Shown here piece after piece: positions 58,291-64,000 of a stretch of DNA of 64,000 nt. Made by a program: the position numbers and the translations under genes. This stretch comes from Acidobacteriota bacterium (lineage in GTDB: Bacteria > Acidobacteriota > G020349885): assembly GCA_020349885.1 (NCBI GenBank), contig CP070701.1:1196339-1260338 (forward strand), in the 5' to 3' direction. Under the pieces are notes generated by a model. That model was not told the origin of the DNA. It did no database searches and was given only the letters and a program-made list of their open reading frames with translations. Position 1 is the first letter of the stretch, and each line of letters begins with the position of its first letter.

Positions 58291-59234
58291 AACCTTTCTT
58301 TAAGATAATCCTGTTTTTGCTCCCGTTGCTTTTCGTGCAAGTGGCTTGCGGCGGCCTCGATTCAGATCTGCTAGAGGCGGCAAAGATCGGCGATGCCGCC
58401 AAGGTGGAGCAATTGATAGAGCAAGGCGCGGACGTGAACGCGAAGAACAAGAACGGCGAGACTGCCCTGATGTGGGCTGCAAACTATGGCTACACCAAGA
58501 TTGTGAAAGCCTTACTTAACGCGGGTGCGGATGTGAATGCGGAAGTACGTGGCGGCGAGACTGCCCTGATGTTTGCGGCAAGGAATGGCCTTACCAGGAC
58601 GGCAAGGGCCCTGATAGATGCGGGCGCGGACGTGAACGCGAAGGAAAACGAAATGGGCCATACTGCCTTGATTGATGCGGCACAAGAAGGCCACACCGAG
58701 ATTGTAAAGGCCCTGATTGACGCGGGCGCGGACGTGAACGCGGGAAAAGTGGACGGCAGGGCTGCCCTGATGTGGGCGGCGATGGATGGCCACACCGAGA
58801 CGGTGAAGGTCCTGATAGACGCGGGTGCGGATGTGAATGCGGAAGGAAGGTGCGGCACGACCATCCTGATGCGTGCGGCATGGGAGGGCCGCGCCGAGAC
58901 GGTGAAAACCCTGATGGAGGCGGGCGCGGACGTGAACGCGCAGGACGATGACGGCGAGACCGCCCTGATGTGTGCGGTGGAGCATATCCCCACCGGGGCG
59001 GCAAAGGCCCTGATAGACGCGGGCGCGGACGTGAACGCGAAGGACATGGACGGCGAGACCGCCCTGATGCGTGCGGCAAGGCGGAGCTACACCGAGACGG
59101 TGAAGGCTCTTATTGACGCAGGTGCGGACGTGAACGCGAGGGACAAAGATGGCAAAACCGCCTTGATGGCTGCGGCGGAGGAAGGCCACACCGAGACTGT
59201 GGAGATTCTCAAACAGGCCGGGACGAAGGAATGA
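58287..59234 (+). CDS. Ankyrin-repeat lipoprotein
   Basis: A 315-residue protein with a signal peptide and lipobox (LLFVQVAC, Cys about 21). It is followed by nine ankyrin repeats of about 33 residues with the consensus DGETALMxAAxxGHTETVKA and LIDAGADVNA. Repeats 5-9 are very alike at DNA level. Ankyrin repeats mediate protein binding; being lipidated, it should act at the periplasmic face of a membrane. ATG 58287 was chosen as the start of the signal peptide. Confidence 0.88.
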   Translation: MKPFFKIILFLLPLLFVQVACGGLDSDLLEAAKIGDAAKVEQLIEQGADVNAKNKNGETALMWAANYGYTKIVKALLNAGADVNAEVRGGETALMFAARNGLTRTARALIDAGADVNAKENEMGHTALIDAAQEGHTEIVKALIDAGADVNAGKVDGRAALMWAAMDGHTETVKVLIDAGADVNAEGRCGTTILMRAAWEGRAETVKTLMEAGADVNAQDDDGETALMCAVEHIPTGAAKALIDAGADVNAKDMDGETALMRAARRSYTETVKALIDAGADVNARDKDGKTALMAAAEEGHTETVEILKQAGTKE

Positions 59235-59332
59235 CGGGGGGGGAGGTTGGAGGAAGAATATGAGTGGCCGGAGGAATAGAGGAGATTAAGGCAGTGGAGG
59301 GCGGAGCATAGGAAGGCGGTGGGAAAGGTTTA

Positions 59333-60142
59333 ATGGCTGAAGAACGCTATCGCCTGTACGTGGATGAGTCGGGGGATCACGTGTTCTACGACGAGCGGAG
59401 CCTTCAGGAAATTCCCAAACGCTATCTTGCCCTTGTGGGATGTTTTTTCAAGAATGACGCCTACCTTGCATTTCACGAAGCCATAGAAAAGTTCAAGGAA
59501 CACTACTTTCCCCGCCATCCCGATGAGCCACCGGTGATTTTCCATCGGACGGATATCATCAAAGCGAGGAAATCATTTTGGAGGCTTCGAGATGACGCTA
59601 CCCGAAAGCAATTTGATGACGACTTGTTGAGAATCATCTCGGATGCGGATTTCAGGATTGTGGCTGTCGTTGTGGATAAACTTGCCTTAAAAACTGTCTA
59701 TCCGGATCCTTGGCACCCCTATCATGCGTCGCTTGGTTTTATGCTCCAAAGGTACTGCGGATATCTCAACCACTTCAATCGTAGCGGGGACGTGTACGCC
59801 GAAAGCCGCGGTAAGGTTGAGGACGGCTTTCTCTCAAATGCCTACGAACATGTTTTCGTTCACGGAGATAGATTTTATCCCTCAGAATTCTATCGCCGTG
59901 CGCTCACACGCGAGGAACTGATTTTGAAAAAGAAAGAAGAGAATATTGCTGGACTCCAGCTAGCCGACATTATTGCGCATCCCGTGAAACAGGAAATGCT
60001 AAGTGAGAAAGGGATTCTCCCTGCGCAAATGGGTTCGTTCGTGAGCCGACTGAAGGCCATGCTCCTGTCCAAATACAACCGCCATTTGTCTAAAGGACAC
60101 GTCGAAGGATACGGCAAGGTATGGTTTCCAGAGTTAAAATGA
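59333..60142 (+). CDS. DUF3800 protein
   Basis: A 269-residue cytoplasmic protein. DUF3800 marks: YVDESGDH near residue 9, YAESRGKVEDG near residue 155 and LQLADIIAHPVKQ near residue 220. These acidic residues resemble an RNase H-like nuclease site, but the function is unproven. DUF3800 genes are frequent in defence and mobile contexts. AT-rich relative to rplU next door. A hairpin with a T-run follows the stop directly. Confidence 0.85.
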   Translation: MAEERYRLYVDESGDHVFYDERSLQEIPKRYLALVGCFFKNDAYLAFHEAIEKFKEHYFPRHPDEPPVIFHRTDIIKARKSFWRLRDDATRKQFDDDLLRIISDADFRIVAVVVDKLALKTVYPDPWHPYHASLGFMLQRYCGYLNHFNRSGDVYAESRGKVEDGFLSNAYEHVFVHGDRFYPSEFYRRALTREELILKKKEENIAGLQLADIIAHPVKQEMLSEKGILPAQMGSFVSRLKAMLLSKYNRHLSKGHVEGYGKVWFPELK

Positions 60143-60166
60143 AAAAGACCCTTGCGGGCCTTTCTC
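60142..60166 (+). terminator. Intrinsic terminator after the DUF3800 gene
   Basis: AAAG-a-CCC-ttgc-GGG-c-CTTT forms a stem with one mismatch, with an A-run before and T-run after. It starts at the stop codon. Confidence 0.55.
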
Positions 60167-60286
60167 ACGCTGGGCCTACACGGCCCATCCAATTCCGGTG
60201 TACCGGATATTTTATTATAAGCCATGGGTAGTCAAATGTCAAGTACAAAGTCATGACAAAAAAACACCACCTACGGCGCATTTTTA

Positions 60287-60306
60287 CCCCGACGCGGGCG
60301 TCGGGG
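60287..60306. repeat. Dispersed hairpin-repeat copy
   Basis: Perfect 9-bp arms CCCCGACGC/GCGTCGGGG around 2 nt. On the minus strand the stem is followed by TAAAAATGCGCCG, matching the stem + TAAAAcTTGCCG arrangement at 11651-11682. Confidence 0.6.
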
Positions 60307-60443
60307 CACGCTTTCAGTGGTTCGCCCTCACACTAATGCCTGGGTTGGCAAGTGTCAAGTAAAATTCGTCAAATTGCGGTCATCGCCCATCCTTCGCCGA
60401 ACACCTTCCCTTACGATGCCCTGACCTACCTAAATTCTTGCGC

Positions 60444-60473
60444 TTGACAACCCCTCTCTTTCTCCCTTATAGT
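60444..60473 (+). promoter_or_regulatory. rplU operon promoter
   Basis: TTGACA (60444-60449), 18-nt spacer, TATAGT (60468-60473). Start near 60480; GAGGA lies 9 nt before the ATG at 60495. Confidence 0.75.
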
Positions 60474-60494
60474 GTTTCTTGAGGAAACACTCCC

Positions 60495-60821
60495 ATGTTC
60501 GCCATAATCGAGACCGGTGGAAAACAGTATCGTGTGGAGCCCGGCGAGGTGCTTCGGATCGAGAAACTCGGCGCGGAGGAGGGCGAGATGTTCTTCGACC
60601 GCGTCCATCTTGCGGCGGAGAACGGGAAAATTCTCGTGGGGCGGCCGCTCGTCGAGGGCTCGCGGGTGCGGGCCACGGTGCTCGTCCCGGAGGGCAAGGA
60701 GAAAAAGATTTTGGTTTTTCATAAAAAACGCCGCAAGCGCTTTCGCAAGACCCGCGGCCACCGCCAGCGCTACAGCGAAGTGCGCATAGAGGAAATCCTG
60801 ATGCCGAAGGGAGAGTCCTGA
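60495..60821 (+). CDS. rplU: 50S ribosomal protein L21
   Basis: A 108-residue ribosomal protein: [20 protein letters not shown] start, typical [20 protein letters not shown] basic region and IEEILMP end. First gene of the rplU-rpmA-obgE operon; its final base is the first base of the rpmA ATG. Confidence 0.97.
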   Translation: MFAIIETGGKQYRVEPGEVLRIEKLGAEEGEMFFDRVHLAAENGKILVGRPLVEGSRVRATVLVPEGKEKKILVFHKKRRKRFRKTRGHRQRYSEVRIEEILMPKGES

Positions 60822-61087
60822 TGGCCCATAAGAAAGCCGGGGGAAGCTCACGAAACGGCCGCGACAGCCACGGGCAGCGCCTGGGGACGAAGGCCTTCGA
60901 CGGCCAGCTCGTTCCGGGGGGCTCCGTTCTGGTGCGCCAGCGCGGAACCCCCGTAAAGGCCGGCCAAAACGTCGGGCGCGGAAGCGACGACACGCTGTAC
61001 GCCAAAATTTCGGGCACCGTCCGCTTCCACGACCGCGGCCGCCTCGGGCGCTTCGTCCACATCCTTCCCCAAGAGTCGGAAAACTGA
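60821..61087 (+). CDS. rpmA: 50S ribosomal protein L27
   Basis: An 88-residue ribosomal protein reaching into the peptidyl-transferase centre: [20 protein letters not shown] start, [19 protein letters not shown] and [12 protein letters not shown]. No N-terminal cleavage extension. Overlaps rplU by one nucleotide. Confidence 0.97.
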   Translation: MAHKKAGGSSRNGRDSHGQRLGTKAFDGQLVPGGSVLVRQRGTPVKAGQNVGRGSDDTLYAKISGTVRFHDRGRLGRFVHILPQESEN

Positions 61088-61104
61088 GGCTGGCCTTCCG
61101 CTGA

Positions 61105-62770
<1,666 letters not shown>

Positions 62771-62774
<4 letters not shown>

Positions 62775-63130
62775 CTTCGGAGCTTTCCCCCGCGCTGCGC
62801 GCCGCCGTCTCCGCGATGGCCGAAAAGAAGATCGAGGACGTGGTCGTGCTGAACGTGCGCGGCCTCTGCTCGTTCACCGACTACCACGTCATCGGCCACG
62901 GCACCTCCCGGCGCCAAGTGCAGGCCGCGGGCCGCTTCGTAGAAGAGAAGCTGGCCGAGGCCGGCGTCCGCCCGTACGGCATTGAGGGCCTCAAAAGCAC
63001 CGAGTGGATTCTGATGGATTTTCTCGATTTCGTCGTGCATATCTTCCTCCGGGAGCGGCGCGAGTTCTACGACCTGGAGTCGCTTTGGGGGGACGCGCAG
63101 CGCATCCCCATCGAGGCAAGCCATGGCTGA
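62771..63130 (+). CDS. rsfS: Ribosomal silencing factor RsfS
   Basis: A 119-residue protein that binds L14 and blocks subunit joining. Conserved KKIEDVVVLNVRGLCSFTDY near the N-terminus (usual form D-V/I-R ... DYFVI), GTSRRQVQA, and the WILMDFLDFVVHIFL to REFYDLESLW region. Overlaps nadD by 4 nt and the next gene by 8 nt. Confidence 0.95.
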
Positions 63131-64000
63131 AGACGCGGAGAGCAGGGAGTCTTTCGAAATTACGGCCGTTGACCCGGCGAGCCGCAAGGCGCGCGACCTG
63201 GCCGAGCGCGTGGCCGGATCGGACCTCTCGGTGCTTCTTCGCGGCGAGAGCGGCGTGGGAAAGTCGCTCTGGGCGGTTTGGATGCACGGCGCCTCGCCTC
63301 GCCGGAAGGCGCCCTTCGTGGTGATCGATTGCGCGAGCATTCCCGAGGGGCTCCTCGAAAGCGACCTCATGGGCTACGCCAAGGGCGCGTTCACCGACGC
63401 GCTCTCCTCGAAGCCGGGGCGCCTGGAGCTGGCCGACGGGGGCACCGTCGTTCTGGACCACCTGGCGGAGATGCCCCAGGCGCTTCAGGCGAAGCTTCTG
63501 CGCGTCATCGAGGAGAAGGCCGTCATGCGCATCGGGGACACGAGGGAGCGGAAGATCGACGTTCGCTGCATGGGGTGCGCTCCCGTGCACATCGAGGCGC
63601 TGGTCAAGGCGGGGCGCTTCCGGGAAGACCTGTATTTCCGGCTGAACACCGTTTCCGTGGAGATCCCCGCCCTCCGGGGGCGCCCGCGGGACATCGCGCC
63701 GCTTGCGCGCCTGTTTTTGAGAAAATTCTCGGCGCAGTACCGGAAGCCCGTGGCGCGCTTCGACGAGGCCCTGCTTCGCAGCTTCCTGCTCTACGCGTGG
63801 CCCGGAAACGTCCGCGAGCTCGAGCACGCCATGGAGCGCGCCGTGGTACTTTCTGAGAGCGACGCGCTCACTATAGAGCAATTTCCCATGCTCGTGCACC
63901 AGGGTGAGGAGGCCGCGCTGGAGCAGGCGGCGTCCGGGGGCCTTTCCCTCCGCGAGCTGGAGGACCTCTACCTAGAGCGGGTGCTCGCGCGCTCGGGCGG
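63123..64000 (+). CDS. Degenerate sigma-54-activator-like AAA+ protein (partial)
   Basis: At least 292 residues, cut by the window end. It starts directly with the AAA+ domain and has no receiver. Walker A is GESGVGKS; the arginine fingers region FREDLYFRLN and the NVRELEHAMERAV end are kept. Three hallmarks differ from true activators: GAFTGA reads GAFTDA, the Walker B DE reads VVLDHL, and the sensor-I ATN reads GCA. It is therefore doubtful as an active sigma-54 activator. A 3' helix-turn-helix, if any, is outside the window. Overlaps rsfS. Confidence 0.85.
   Translation, partial: MAEDAESRESFEITAVDPASRKARDLAERVAGSDLSVLLRGESGVGKSLWAVWMHGASPRRKAPFVVIDCASIPEGLLESDLMGYAKGAFTDALSSKPGRLELADGGTVVLDHLAEMPQALQAKLLRVIEEKAVMRIGDTRERKIDVRCMGCAPVHIEALVKAGRFREDLYFRLNTVSVEIPALRGRPRDIAPLARLFLRKFSAQYRKPVARFDEALLRSFLLYAWPGNVRELEHAMERAVVLSESDALTIEQFPMLVHQGEEAALEQAASGGLSLRELEDLYLERVLARSG

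Larger units (their letters stand above)
60143..60494. other. Intergenic region before rplU
   Basis: 352 bp without a gene. After the terminator come TGGGCC-tacac-GGCCCA (60171-60187), TCCGGT-gt-ACCGGA (60194-60207), the hairpin CCCCGACGC-gg-GCGTCGGGG (60287-60306) and the rplU promoter. Confidence 0.6.

Overview
The window is a GC-rich bacterial chromosome segment from a Gram-negative, probably uncultivated organism. LpxH, a type IV pilus secretin operon (pilMNOPQ) and many signal-peptide lipoproteins point to an outer membrane with LPS. An MglA-type polarity GTPase, a DUF4388/CheA/CheW/CheR/CheB operon with a HEAT protein, and MopE-like Asp-rich repeats are the combination I associate with surface-motile Myxococcota/Acidobacteriota-like or neighbouring candidate lineages. 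I cannot place it more precisely from sequence alone. No rRNA, tRNA, CRISPR array, insertion sequence or prophage was seen.

Layout. 0-8.5 kb: carbamate kinase, a HAD hydrolase, mglA with a long C-terminal extension, then nucleotide-sugar and envelope genes (epimerase, ugd, second epimerase, lpxH) and an MFS transporter. 8.5-16 kb: an AT-richer accessory stretch with an internally duplicated secreted protein, a cobA-hemD fusion, a 0.7-kb intergenic cluster of hairpins, an NYN-domain gene behind a leader terminator, and a large secreted TPR protein. 16-28.6 kb: the most unusual locus. Two GcvT-family folate proteins flank a DUF2958 gene on the minus strand; divergent from them lies an uninterrupted operon of six paralogous PYROXD2/phytoene-desaturase-type FAD oxidoreductases. 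28.6-34.2 kb: pilMNOPQ. 34.3-41.7 kb: lipoproteins (one behind a sigma-54-type promoter), two with Asp-rich repeat cassettes apparently inserted into other domains, plus DUF1573, MauE/DoxX, rhodanese, DUF192 and argF. 41.7-54 kb: ribH-nusB, then a nine-gene chemosensory operon without a receptor gene. 54-56.8 kb: plsC, metG. 57-60.1 kb: a small operon with BamE-like and ankyrin lipoproteins, then a DUF3800 protein. 60.4-64 kb: rplU-rpmA-obgE-nadD-rsfS and a degenerate sigma-54-activator-like AAA+ protein cut by the window end.

How parts may work together. MglA, the pilus operon and the chemosensory operon plausibly form one directional twitching/gliding apparatus. The GcvT-like and FAD genes plausibly form one oxidative demethylation/C1 pathway, with the flavoproteins oxidising a substrate and the GcvT-like proteins passing a one-carbon unit to tetrahydrofolate; the substrate is unknown and this is inference.

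Promoters. Many -35/-10 pairs are easy to read (TTGACA or TTGCAT, 17-18 nt spacing, TATAAT-like). In several cases the -10 box ends only 6-9 nt before the start codon, so leaderless transcripts look common here.
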